NCBI GenBank assembly: GCA_001513155.1
Contig: LFSR01000033.1
Coordinates: forward strand, 1 to 45,723
Source: Syntrophomonas sp. DTU018
GTDB lineage: Bacteria > Bacillota > Syntrophomonadia > Syntrophomonadales > Syntrophomonadaceae
Length of the DNA stretch: 45,723 nucleotides
Direction of reading: 5' to 3'
Every line of letters begins with the position of its first letter. Within the stretch, counting starts at the first letter, position 1. Below the pieces are notes generated by a model. That model saw only the letters and a list, made by a program, of their open reading frames with translations, did not search any database and was not told the origin of the DNA. The position numbers were made by a program, and so were the translations under genes. Shown in pieces: positions 8,804 to 17,395 of the stretch.

Positions 8804-9818
8804 CTACCGCCATTTGTACCGGATGACAGACGCTCATGGCATGCTGCAGTTTTCCAAACTGTCTGAGCCCGATCCTGCCAGTGGTTATACCCTGGATGAC
8901 AATGCACGTGCCTTAATAGTAGCTGTGCACATGGAAGATGGCCACCAACTGGCTGTTACTTACGCTTCCTGGCTCAATCAGGCCCAGCGCTATGACGGTA
9001 CCTGGAGCAACCTGCAGGCCCTCGGCCATGACATCCGGGCACTAGACTCGGAGGATAGCGTGGGACGGGCATTGCTGGCTTGTGCTATAGGCATGTCCAG
9101 TTCCTGGCATGATGTACAGAGCTTGTGCCGGGCTATGTTTAACCGGCACTTGCCCCAGGCTATGCGTTTCAGATCTCCCCGGGCGGTGGCCTACACTTTA
9201 ACGGCCCTCTGCAAGCTAAATAAGCCCTTGTCCCGGGAAAACCTCCACCAGGTTAAGCAGCTAAGCTCTTTTTTAGTAAACTTGTACAAACAGAACCGTA
9301 AAAGAAGCTGGCACTGGTTCGAAGACATTATTGCTTACAGCAACGGCATATTGCCCCAGTCGTTATTATGCGTATATGCCAGAACCGGGGATAAAAGTGC
9401 CCTGAAGACCGCCCACGATACCCTGAATTTTCTATGCGATATCCTGTTTAGAAACGGTTACCTGAATATTATCGGCAACCAGGGCTGGATGGTAAGGGGC
9501 AAAAAACCAGCTTGCTATGATCAACAGCCTGTAGACGCTGCCTCCATCGCTTTCGCCTGCCTGGAAGCTTACCAGAGCATAGGGGGGCAGCATTATTTGG
9601 ATTTGGCCCATAGGGCCCACCGCTGGTTTCATGGAGAAAATATCCACGGATTATCGTTGTATGACGAGACAACAGGAGGGTGTTTTGACGCTTTAACCCC
9701 TGCAGGGGTTAATCTCAATCAGGGAGCGGAATCCCTGCTGGCCTATTTGCTTTGTGAACAGCATGCAGCCAAATACGTCCAAAAAGATCAGCCAGCAGCC
9801 CTGGAGCAGTCTTCCTAA
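8796..9818 (+). CDS. Six-hairpin (alpha/alpha-barrel) glycosidase-like protein
   Basis: A 340-residue soluble protein, rich in helices and aromatic residues, resembling six-hairpin glycosidase-superfamily proteins. It starts MLDYRHLYRMTDAHGMLQFS, then has SGYTLDDNARALIVA (about residues 25-39), SEDSVGRALLACA, SWHWFEDIIAYSNGILPQSLL and a late ETTGGCFDAL. The DDNARAL motif recurs in proteins encoded next to GT4 enzymes and GH130 phosphorylases. No signal peptide is present, so it is cytoplasmic. ATG 8796 overlaps the stop of the GT4 gene by eight bases, pointing to translational coupling and joint action on one product. Catalytic residues and activity are unknown; an earlier in-frame start at 8748 would lie inside the GT4 gene and is less likely. 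Confidence 0.75.
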   Translation: MLDYRHLYRMTDAHGMLQFSKLSEPDPASGYTLDDNARALIVAVHMEDGHQLAVTYASWLNQAQRYDGTWSNLQALGHDIRALDSEDSVGRALLACAIGMSSSWHDVQSLCRAMFNRHLPQAMRFRSPRAVAYTLTALCKLNKPLSRENLHQVKQLSSFLVNLYKQNRKRSWHWFEDIIAYSNGILPQSLLCVYARTGDKSALKTAHDTLNFLCDILFRNGYLNIIGNQGWMVRGKKPACYDQQPVDAASIAFACLEAYQSIGGQHYLDLAHRAHRWFHGENIHGLSLYDETTGGCFDALTPAGVNLNQGAESLLAYLLCEQHAAKYVQKDQPAALEQSS

Positions 9819-9833
9819 CTGAGAAAGTCCGTT

Positions 9834-10937
9834 TTAGTTAACTGGGGCGGTCTTTTCCGGGGAACTATCGGGCAGCTTGAAATCAATGTGGAAGGTTGTT
9901 CCTTGAGGGTCGGTCTGGATGTCCACCGTAGCCTGATGGCGGGCAATAATACTGAAACACACAGCCAAACCTAAACCGGTTCCTTTTTCCTTGGTCGTAA
10001 AGAAGGGAGTACCGATTTTATCCATGATGGAGGGATCAATTCCCGGGCCTTCATCCCGGATGGACATTCGAACCCGGTCTTCCAATTGTTCGGTAGTTAT
10101 AGTAACCTTACCCCCGGGTGACATTGCTTCCAGCCCGTTGCGGACCAGGTTCAATATTAACTGGCGGATCTCCTGCTCGTTCAGCAGCAGATCATCAATG
10201 TCTCCCGGAACAAAACAAACCTGTTTGTCATCGATAGCCGCATCAGCCTGCAGGAGAGGATGCAGGCTGTTAATTATATGGTTTAGATTGGCGCGCCGGA
10301 AACTGACCTTTTTATTGCCGGCCAGGGACAGGAACTCATTGATAATGCCGTTGGCCCGCTCCAGTTCATCCAGCATAAGCTGAAAATAGGACTGATACTT
10401 GCTCAAGTCTTCATTCTGGCTGAGCATCTGCAAGAAACCCTGTACTGTGGTCATAGGATTACGTATTTCGTGACCTATGCAGGCCGCGATCTCCCCTACT
10501 TTATATAACTGGGCCAGTCGCGCCATTTCCTGTTTGATTTTGACTTTTTCAGTGACATCTTCACAGACTAGCAAACCGCCAACGACCATGTTGTTTTTCC
10601 TAATAGGAGTATTACGCAGGCTCACCGGCAGCAATGAGCCATCCTTGCGTTTAATGGCAGTTTTATAATGACCGGTTTTATCTTCCAGAAAACTGCTCAC
10701 CAGGTTCTCCAGGACCTGAAACTGGTACTTTCCCGGAAAGAGTTCCAGTATGCTCCTGCCTGTCATTTCATCCGGAACATAGCCCAGGTAATCATAACAG
10801 CGCTTATTCATTAGAGTAATACGAAGATTACTGTCATAGCTGAAGAACAACTCATTAATAGAATCAATCAGAGCATTCAAGTACTCAGCCTTCTCATCCC
10901 AACCTGTGCAATTGGCTGATACCCCCCGCATCTTCAT
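9834..10937 (-). CDS. PAS-domain sensor histidine kinase (soluble)
   Basis: A 367-residue sensor kinase without membrane segments. A PAS domain (about residues 18-130) includes FFSYDSNLRITLMNKRCYDY and the RKDGSLLPVSL stretch. Then come the HisKA helix with phosphoacceptor His156 in IGHEIRNPMTTVQGF, and an HATPase domain with N-box LNLVRNGLEAM, G1 DEGPGID, F-box FFTTKEKGTGLGLAV. The family resembles sporulation kinases of the KinA/KinE type. No response regulator is encoded nearby, so it may feed a phosphorelay such as Spo0F/Spo0A (inference). It lies 102 bases downstream of the GT-GH130 gene on the same strand and could be cotranscribed with it. Its stop faces that of the plus-strand carbohydrate operon across 15 bases. 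Confidence 0.93.
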   Translation of the reverse strand: MKMRGVSANCTGWDEKAEYLNALIDSINELFFSYDSNLRITLMNKRCYDYLGYVPDEMTGRSILELFPGKYQFQVLENLVSSFLEDKTGHYKTAIKRKDGSLLPVSLRNTPIRKNNMVVGGLLVCEDVTEKVKIKQEMARLAQLYKVGEIAACIGHEIRNPMTTVQGFLQMLSQNEDLSKYQSYFQLMLDELERANGIINEFLSLAGNKKVSFRRANLNHIINSLHPLLQADAAIDDKQVCFVPGDIDDLLLNEQEIRQLILNLVRNGLEAMSPGGKVTITTEQLEDRVRMSIRDEGPGIDPSIMDKIGTPFFTTKEKGTGLGLAVCFSIIARHQATVDIQTDPQGTTFHIDFKLPDSSPEKTAPVN

Positions 10938-11039
10938 AAGCCCTAACCCCCATCCATATACTTCTTCCTTTTGCTGCTAAATCCTCTCAGATTGTTTTAT
11001 TTTTTCCATAATAAGGAAAAATATTCAGGCGGAGGTAAG

Positions 11040-14000
11040 TTATTTTTGGACTACTTTTCTAAATGATTCGGGCACCAGGTCAGCCAGGGTTGCTTTTGCC
11101 ACTCCTATACTGGTATCAGCCGCACCGTAGTAGACCAGGATTTCATCGTCATCCTCCAGGATCTCTTTATCAGTTCCTGGTACGGCCCCGCAGGTAAACA
11201 CCACATTGGGCACCCAGGCACCGCTCAGGCCGATTTCGTAATCCTCTTCCGGTTCCAAGATGGGATTGGGGGACCGGTAGATAACCTTGCGGGGATTGTC
11301 GAGGTCCACCAGCAATACTCCCAGGCGATAGACGTAATTGTAATCAACCCCATGATAGATCAGCAGCCATCCATACCGGGTCTTCAGAGGCTGGGCTCCG
11401 GCCCCGATTTTCATGGAATCCCACATGCGCCCGGGTCGGGGCCCAGCAATAATGGCATGTTTATCCCAAATGGGAAACTTTAATTCACTGCTGTAAGTTA
11501 CCCAAATGCTGGGCTCAATACGATGATAGATGATATACTTGCCGTTGATTTTCTCGGGGAAGATAATAGCATCCTTATCCCAGATATTTTGGAAAGCCAG
11601 CCCTTCCCGTTTCCAGTTGGTATAGTTTCCGGCTTTGAAGTCCTCCAGGGAAATGGAAGCCGCCGCTATCTGAGCAATGTTGCCGTCATAAGCGGTGTAG
11701 AGCATAAAAATCCGGTCTTCGATGACAATCAGGCGGGGGTCCTCGCAGCCCATTTTTTCCTCGGGTATCTCCGGGGAAAATATCGGATCCGGCAGGCGCT
11801 CCAATACCTTGAACCCATCGGTTATTGCCAGCCCGATGCGGGATATATTGTCCTCACCTACTGCCCGGTAGAACAGGTACACCTTGTCCCCAAAGCGCAA
11901 AGCTCCCGGATTCAGCACATATTTGGACTCCCATTTGCTTCCTTCCAAGGGCTCCAGCAATGGATTGCCTTCATAACGCTGCAGAGGACGACTGGGTTCA
12001 GTAGTGGTTTCCTGAACCACCACGGTTACATCCTTCGGACGGGTAGGCATCAAGGTATCCAGGAGACTGACATGGCTCTTGCCTGCTTGAATCATGCGGT
12101 AAACAATCTTTATCATTTCCTCCGGATCATAGCCCAATTCCCTATAGAGGTCTTCCAGGAAATCGTGGTTAAACCAGCGGCTTTCTACACTGGTGGTAAC
12201 GGGAGTGGGTATCTTTTGCCCGCCTTTGAAACTATAACTGGCCCAACTCCAGGCGGTACAGGTCAGAAAGGTTTCCTTTTCCAGCACTTGACTCAAGCCA
12301 TAACCCTGGACCATTAGATGCAGCAGACGGGCAATTTCCGTCCGGCCTTCCTTTTCCAGCCTCTCCGCCAGGAGCTTTACTTTCTTCACCAGGCTGCGGT
12401 GATGGTAGTTTTCAAAGATATTATGAGCCGAGAACTCATCACCCCGGCGAATCCCCAACAGCGAGTTGCGCACTTTAAGGCTGATGTTTTTCCTCTCGGA
12501 AACATTGATCTGAAAGATCTTGGAATACTGTTCCGCCACCGCCAGCCGGCGCACTATACTGGTAAAGTAACGGGTCTTGGGGTATTTACCCCCCTGGTCG
12601 GCAACCATGGGAGTCACGATTATCCTGCCGGTTACCCGGTTCAGGTCAGTAATCTTGGCCTGGCTTAAGCGACCTGCATGCAGTTCAGGACTGAGCAGGA
12701 CTGGTTTCAGGTCCACCCATTCAAAGCTTTCCGGTTTCAAATTATCTACCAGCCATAGCAAATCCCGGTCGGTATAGCTCCAGCTGGCCATGAGATTGGC
12801 ATAGGTAACCACATCCCGGGGGTCCATGTTTTCCAACAGCTGTTCCGCTTTGTAGTATCCTAAGGGAATCATCAGATTGACCGGCGGGAATCTGACTAAC
12901 ATTTCCCGCAGCAGGTCGGAGCTGATGGTAAACATGCGGTGGTCCGGGAAAAGAGCTAATAATCCTTCTACAAAAGACCTTAACCCGTCCTCTGTGCGGA
13001 TATCCCCTGGCAGGAGTTGGTCCAAGCCGGCTTCCAGCTTCTGCATGTACTCTTCCATCGCCCGGATAATGACCTCTTCGGGAGAATGCAGATCCACACC
13101 CAGGCCCTGGCTGATAAACTCATTGAAGCGATCTTCATAGCGTTTGCGCAGTTCCCGGAAAATATTATCCGTAGCTATTATCCGCTGGTCCTTGCCGATT
13201 ATCCGCTTGGGCACCACAATAGGCTTGCCGGGTACATATTCCATGTAGCTGAGGGGAATGATAGGCGGACGGCACTGTTCCTGATATTGGCTCCATAACT
13301 CATTCAACCTGGGTTTGTGTTTCCAGAATACCTCAGTCAGCCGGCGATGAATGGACTCCATTTTATGAAGGATGAGCTCATCCTGCTCCTGTTCCGCTGA
13401 CTCAGGCAAGCTCTTCTGAAAGTCTTGTATTTCGTTGATATAGCTCAGCACCCGCCCATTGTACAGACCGGTTAACAGGTCAAAAATAGCATCTGCGTTG
13501 ACCTGATCGCTAAAAACGTACTGCACCATCAGGTCAAACAGAGCCGACACCCAGAGATCATCATCCATTCGGAAAGGTTCAGCGTAGGCCAGACTGGTCA
13601 ATTCCCCGTTTGGATCAATTATGGCCAGCAAGTCCCGGTTTCTTTTCAGGCTTTGCTGAAAATTCTTCAGCAGGCTGGCGGGAGGATAAGTTATAAAGTC
13701 AGGGCGTTTGACTTCCTGGCGGGAAAGTATGTCGGCTACCTTTATCAGCAGGCGATCCTTGAGCCAAACGGCACTGTCCCTTTTCACCGCTTCAAATATG
13801 GTACGGGCATTTTCCCGGAAAATGCGGTTCCTGGTTTCCAGATTGTGCAGTTTTACCGCGCCGCCTAAGTTTACTTCACAAATGTTCTTATTCCAGCTTA
13901 AAGCTCTAGTGAGAATCCAAAAATCAATACCATACCCCTGGATGCTTTCTCCCCAAAAGGGGCCTTCGTGAACCAGTTCCTCCACAAAATCGTGGGAAAA

Positions 14001-14570
14001 AGCATATATCCCTCCCAGGGGATCTCCCACTCTGGCACCATAAAAGCTTTCCAGGATGGGGGAAGCCAGCATATGAGCAATACTGTCCATTACCTGATAC
14101 CGGCGCAGGCTTCCCAGCACCAAGTCATAATCTCCTTGAATAGGAGTTAACAGGCTGTCCAGCCAGGCATCCTCCAGCACCGGATCGTTTTGGCTGGACA
14201 TATGAGCTGAAAACACCATCAAATCAGCTTCTATGGCGTTGGCAATCTCCAGCAGAGCGCGAATGCTCGTCCCCCGCCCGCTGATTTCGGGAGGCAGGAC
14301 AAATTCTATATGCGGATGGTGCAATTGCAGGCTCTGTATGGATGCCAGTATATGCTGGGCTGATCCATCACCCACGCAGACAATCAACTGCCGTTTGCCT
14401 ATCCAGGATTTCAGTACTTCGTCAATAGATTGCAGCAACTTGGGCAGGTGGTCCTGTTCATCTACAAAAGGAATGCCTACTACCAGGTCAAAGTTGGCAT
14501 AATCTCTTAAAAGGGGTTTGATTTCCTGCATAACTTCATCAAATCGACTCTCACTATAGCTCTGGGTCAA
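11040..14570 (-). CDS. Bifunctional glycosyltransferase (GT81/GT2-like) - GH130 beta-mannoside phosphorylase fusion
   Basis: 1176 residues with three regions. Residues 25-250 form a GT-A domain resembling glucosylglycerate/mannosylglycerate synthases: GRGTSIRALLEIA at 98-110, DPLGGIYAFSHDF at 183-195, GYGIDFWIL at 212-220, KLHN at 240-243. Where a GT-A enzyme should have DXD after ADLMVF, this protein reads SAH (121-123). Residues 250-850 are a long region I do not recognise. Residues 865-1176 are a complete GH130 domain: NPGALRFGDKVYLFYRAVGED, the catalytic-acid motif GCEDPR (Asp944), YHRIEPS, GAGAQPLKTRYGWLLIYHGVD. GH130 enzymes are mostly inverting phosphorylases of beta-mannosides. No signal peptide is seen. 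With GDP-mannose genes nearby, a make-and-recycle enzyme for a mannan or mannosyl solute is plausible. The domain calls are firm, the activity is inferred. Confidence 0.88.
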   Translation of the reverse strand: MTQSYSESRFDEVMQEIKPLLRDYANFDLVVGIPFVDEQDHLPKLLQSIDEVLKSWIGKRQLIVCVGDGSAQHILASIQSLQLHHPHIEFVLPPEISGRGTSIRALLEIANAIEADLMVFSAHMSSQNDPVLEDAWLDSLLTPIQGDYDLVLGSLRRYQVMDSIAHMLASPILESFYGARVGDPLGGIYAFSHDFVEELVHEGPFWGESIQGYGIDFWILTRALSWNKNICEVNLGGAVKLHNLETRNRIFRENARTIFEAVKRDSAVWLKDRLLIKVADILSRQEVKRPDFITYPPASLLKNFQQSLKRNRDLLAIIDPNGELTSLAYAEPFRMDDDLWVSALFDLMVQYVFSDQVNADAIFDLLTGLYNGRVLSYINEIQDFQKSLPESAEQEQDELILHKMESIHRRLTEVFWKHKPRLNELWSQYQEQCRPPIIPLSYMEYVPGKPIVVPKRIIGKDQRIIATDNIFRELRKRYEDRFNEFISQGLGVDLHSPEEVIIRAMEEYMQKLEAGLDQLLPGDIRTEDGLRSFVEGLLALFPDHRMFTISSDLLREMLVRFPPVNLMIPLGYYKAEQLLENMDPRDVVTYANLMASWSYTDRDLLWLVDNLKPESFEWVDLKPVLLSPELHAGRLSQAKITDLNRVTGRIIVTPMVADQGGKYPKTRYFTSIVRRLAVAEQYSKIFQINVSERKNISLKVRNSLLGIRRGDEFSAHNIFENYHHRSLVKKVKLLAERLEKEGRTEIARLLHLMVQGYGLSQVLEKETFLTCTAWSWASYSFKGGQKIPTPVTTSVESRWFNHDFLEDLYRELGYDPEEMIKIVYRMIQAGKSHVSLLDTLMPTRPKDVTVVVQETTTEPSRPLQRYEGNPLLEPLEGSKWESKYVLNPGALRFGDKVYLFYRAVGEDNISRIGLAITDGFKVLERLPDPIFSPEIPEEKMGCEDPRLIVIEDRIFMLYTAYDGNIAQIAAASISLEDFKAGNYTNWKREGLAFQNIWDKDAIIFPEKINGKYIIYHRIEPSIWVTYSSELKFPIWDKHAIIAGPRPGRMWDSMKIGAGAQPLKTRYGWLLIYHGVDYNYVYRLGVLLVDLDNPRKVIYRSPNPILEPEEDYEIGLSGAWVPNVVFTCGAVPGTDKEILEDDDEILVYYGAADTSIGVAKATLADLVPESFRKVVQK

Positions 14571-14680
14571 CTGTAACCCTCCTTGTGCCGTATGTATTGA
14601 AAAGTATCTCCTAAATAGTTATGCTCCATTTCCCCTCAATATATTTAGCAATCGCCAACAAAATACAATTCTGATTACAG

Positions 14681-14712
14681 AAAAAAAGCCCTCGCCGGTT
14701 GATGGCAAGGGC
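14681..14712 (-). terminator. Rho-independent terminator, leftward
   Basis: On the minus strand gcccttgcc (14712-14704) pairs with ggcgagggc (14696-14688) and runs into seven T residues (14687-14681). It lies about 330 bases beyond the pepF stop and 110 bases before the GT-GH130 start, so it separates these two same-strand genes. It could end either the pepF transcript or a short RNA made from the structured element just upstream. Confidence 0.8.
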
Positions 14713-14780
14713 GCAGCCTGTGAATATCTAAGAGGAAGCTAACCGCGTGTCGTGGTTGGCGCAGATCAGCATATACGGAT

Positions 14781-14988
14781 GCAGGAGTATTAGTCGGCTC
14801 GCTCCGGTACTCCTCACCTGCAACCCATCGGCTTACTTCGGTGCGAAGGGGACCGCTCGTAATTCGGCATCCCTGCACTCAGTACTCGCTGCTCGAAACG
14901 TCCTGTTTCTCGCTCCCCTTCGCAACCCCAGTTTCAACCTGGGTTGCAACGGCTCGTCGTAAGTCACTCGCCCGGCTAATACTCCTGC
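14781..14988. repeat. Nested inverted-repeat element (about 208 bp)
   Basis: The outer arms gcaggagtattagtcgg (14781-14797) and ccggctaatactcctgc (14972-14988) are complementary with one mismatch. Inside, tgcgaagggga (near 14842) is complementary to tccccttcgca (near 14915), and gcaaccc...gggttgc forms a hairpin at 14922-14948. No convincing coding potential is seen; a 67-codon minus-strand frame across it lacks any recognisable protein pattern. The motif aatactcctgct recurs at 38970-38981, so the element is likely a dispersed repeat or a structured RNA. Together with flanks and the terminator it fills the 470-base gap between pepF and the GT-GH130 gene. Confidence 0.6.
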
Positions 14989-15041
14989 TCAACTGCCAAT
15001 GTGTCATTCCTGGGCACCAAGTGCCACAGCCATCTCAGGGT

Positions 15042-16844
15042 TTAGACTGCGCTAAATGCCAGCTTTTCAAACTCATCCAGGAGTTTGCTGAAGTAGGTGA
15101 GAGCTTTCTCTACCGGTTCAGGGGTGGTTAGGTCCACTCCGGCTTTTTTCAGCAGATTAATAGGATAATCGGAGCTGCCAGATTTGAGAAAGTCTAAATA
15201 CCTGTCTACAGCCGGCTGGCCTTCTTCCAGGATACTCTGCTTGATAGCCGTAGCCGCCGAAAAGCCGGTAGCGTATTTGTATACGTAAAAGGCTGAATAG
15301 AAATGGGGAATACGCGCCCACTCCGCACAGATGTTGTCGTCCATCTCAACTTCCGGGCCATAGTATTTTTTGTTCAGTTCCAAATACAGTTCCCCCAGAT
15401 TCTCCGGGGTCAAGGCATCCCCTGCTTCCACCCGCTCGTGAGTGATCTTTTCAAATTCAGCAAACATGGTCTGCCGGTAAACGGTACCCCGGAACTGCTC
15501 CAGGTAGTGGTTGAGCAGATACATCTTTTCCTGAGGATTGTCGGTGTTTTTCAGAAGATAATCGATTAAAAGGGACTCGTTTACCGTTGAAGCAACTTCC
15601 GCCACAAATATGCTGTACTGACTGTAAATATAGGGCTGGGCTAGGTTGGAATAGTAGCTGTGCAGGGAGTGGCCCATCTCGTGAGCCAGGGTAAACAGGT
15701 CATCCAGTTTGTCGTCATAATTCATTAAAACATAAGGATGGGTGTCATAGGTTCCCCAAGAGTAAGCGCCGCTGGTTTTACCCTGGTTTTCGTAGACGTC
15801 AATCCAGCGCCCCTGATATCCCTGGCGCAGAACCGACAAGTATTCCTCGCCCAGGGGCTTTAAGCCCTGCAGGGTTATCTCTTTGGCTTCTTCATAGGTT
15901 ACCTTCATATCAAAGTCAGCCACCAGGGGCACATAGATGTCATACATGTACATGGGGTCTACCTGCAACAGCTTTTTCCGTATCTTCATATATCGGTACA
16001 TGCTGTCCAGGTGATTGTTGACGCTGGCAATCAGCTGATTATATACCTCCACCGGCACATTGTCCTGATCCAGAGCCGCATGAAGGGCGGAAGGATAATT
16101 GCGGGCCCGGGCATAAAAAATATCCCTCTTGATACTGGAACTGAGCGTAGCCGCCAGGGTATTAATCAAACCCTTATAGGAGCTATACAGTCCTTCATAG
16201 GCCTCTTTACGCACCCGGCGGTCCCGGCTTTCCATGAAGCGCCCGTAGCGACCCTTGGTCAGTTCCACTTCCTGGCCATTTTCATCGCGGATGGTAGGAA
16301 ATTTGATATCCGCATTGTTCAACATGGTAAAAATATTGTTGGAAGCGGAAGACAAATCCGCCGACATAGCCAGCAAGCGTTCTTCCTTTTCCCCCAAAAT
16401 GTGTTCCTTCTGCCGGAACAGTTCATCAAAATAATGGGCATAAACCGCCAGTTCCGGCTCAGCTTTTTCATACTCCTTGATCTGCTCCCGGCTTAAACTA
16501 AGCAGCTCAGGTACCACAAAGGCCACCGCGCTGCTGCATTGTACGCTCAAGCTTTCCGCCCGGTCAAAGAGAGTTTGATACTCCGCCTTGGAATTATCTT
16601 CATCCCGACGCATCCGGGAATATACATAAAGATTATCTGTTTTACGCTGCATTTCGTTTAATATCTGTAAAACCTGCTTTAAGGTGGACGCTGACTCCCC
16701 TACTCTGCCTTGATAGGGTCCGATCTGTTCTATTAATTCCTTAACCCGCTGGAAATCCTGTTCCCAATCATCCTGATTCCGGTAGATATCTTCCAACTGC
16801 CAACGATATTCCTCCGCTATTTCTTCACGTTTCCTGGCTTTCAC
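15042..16844 (-). CDS. pepF: Oligoendopeptidase F (M3 family zinc peptidase)
   Basis: A cytoplasmic zinc metallopeptidase of 600 residues that cleaves oligopeptides. The M3 active-site motif HEMGHSLHSYY places zinc ligands at His388 and His392 with catalytic Glu389. Also visible are the N-terminal M3 all-helical region with RRDEDNSKAEYQ and the substrate region GAYSWGTYDTHPYVLMNY, both typical of PepF. I prefer the GTG at 16844: an aggagg site lies six bases upstream of it, whereas it overlaps or follows the alternatives ATG 16850 and TTG 16868. The neighbours are unrelated and the gene seems to stand alone. The downstream terminator is distant, past a repeat element. Confidence 0.95.
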   Translation of the reverse strand: MKARKREEIAEEYRWQLEDIYRNQDDWEQDFQRVKELIEQIGPYQGRVGESASTLKQVLQILNEMQRKTDNLYVYSRMRRDEDNSKAEYQTLFDRAESLSVQCSSAVAFVVPELLSLSREQIKEYEKAEPELAVYAHYFDELFRQKEHILGEKEERLLAMSADLSSASNNIFTMLNNADIKFPTIRDENGQEVELTKGRYGRFMESRDRRVRKEAYEGLYSSYKGLINTLAATLSSSIKRDIFYARARNYPSALHAALDQDNVPVEVYNQLIASVNNHLDSMYRYMKIRKKLLQVDPMYMYDIYVPLVADFDMKVTYEEAKEITLQGLKPLGEEYLSVLRQGYQGRWIDVYENQGKTSGAYSWGTYDTHPYVLMNYDDKLDDLFTLAHEMGHSLHSYYSNLAQPYIYSQYSIFVAEVASTVNESLLIDYLLKNTDNPQEKMYLLNHYLEQFRGTVYRQTMFAEFEKITHERVEAGDALTPENLGELYLELNKKYYGPEVEMDDNICAEWARIPHFYSAFYVYKYATGFSAATAIKQSILEEGQPAVDRYLDFLKSGSSDYPINLLKKAGVDLTTPEPVEKALTYFSKLLDEFEKLAFSAV

Positions 16845-17023
16845 GGTCATCCTCCTTATGCCTGCCAATCTTTTCTATCCTAGTATAGCCCATTATCCCG
16901 TAATATAAGCAAGGGAATGTGAAGACAGGGAGGACACTTACTTATCTTTTGCAAAAAATTATCAACATAAAACAGGTACCAATACAAAAACTAAAATATC
17001 CAACCGAGAAAGGAGGGCTTTCC

Positions 17024-17350
17024 ATCACAAGACTTCAGAAGACTCTGATAGCATCGCTGTTGACCTTCGCATTTCTAACTGCATTAGGTTCTCCGGTTTA
17101 TTCTGCAGTTAATGCAGGAACACCCAAACAGGAGATCCAGTTGACGGAAAAGCAAAAGCAAGAACTTGCGGCGCTGTACAAGGATGTTCTAAACAAGAAA
17201 AAAGAGATAATATCCAAGTACGTTGAATACGGAGTCCTATCTGAAGAAACAGGAAAGAAAATAATTTCTCGGATGGAGAAACGCTACGAAATGCTGGAGC
17301 AGAGTGACTTTATCCCTAAATGGGGTAAACCTAAGCACTGCAAATCGTAG
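17024..17350 (+). CDS. Small secreted DUF2680/YckD-like protein, probable ATC start
   Basis: A short exported protein: residues 2-6 TRLQK are basic, TLIASLLTFAFLTALGSPVYSA is a textbook signal peptide ending in an AxA-like site, and the mature part (LTEKQKQELAALYKDVLNKK, IISKYVEYGVLS, MEKRYEMLEQS) resembles the helical DUF2680 repeat of YckD-like proteins. Function is unknown. The start is odd. A perfect aggaggg site at 17011-17017 stands six bases before ATC 17024, with no ATG, GTG or TTG nearby in frame. The alternatives are GTG 16919, which adds 35 residues before the signal peptide, and TTG 16949. It is followed by a terminator hairpin. Confidence 0.6.
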   Translation: MTRLQKTLIASLLTFAFLTALGSPVYSAVNAGTPKQEIQLTEKQKQELAALYKDVLNKKKEIISKYVEYGVLSEETGKKIISRMEKRYEMLEQSDFIPKWGKPKHCKS

Positions 17351-17360
17351 CGCAGCAACA

Positions 17361-17395
17361 GGGGCTATTCCAAAGGATAGCCCCTTATCATTTTT
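17361..17395 (+). terminator. Hairpin terminator after the DUF2680-like gene
   Basis: ggggctat (17361-17368) pairs perfectly with atagcccc (17377-17384) around an eight-base loop. It is followed by ttatcattttt, an interrupted T-tract. Confidence 0.7.

Noticed and set aside
14675-14878. 67-codon minus-strand frame in the structured repeat
   Set aside because: It covers the inverted repeat and the terminator, and its protein is low in normal composition. It is not a gene.
14571-15041. T-box or riboswitch leader for the GT-GH130 gene
   Set aside because: There is a terminator upstream of the gene, but no T-box (tgggtggtaccgcg-like) sequence or known aptamer core, and the sequence resembles a dispersed repeat.
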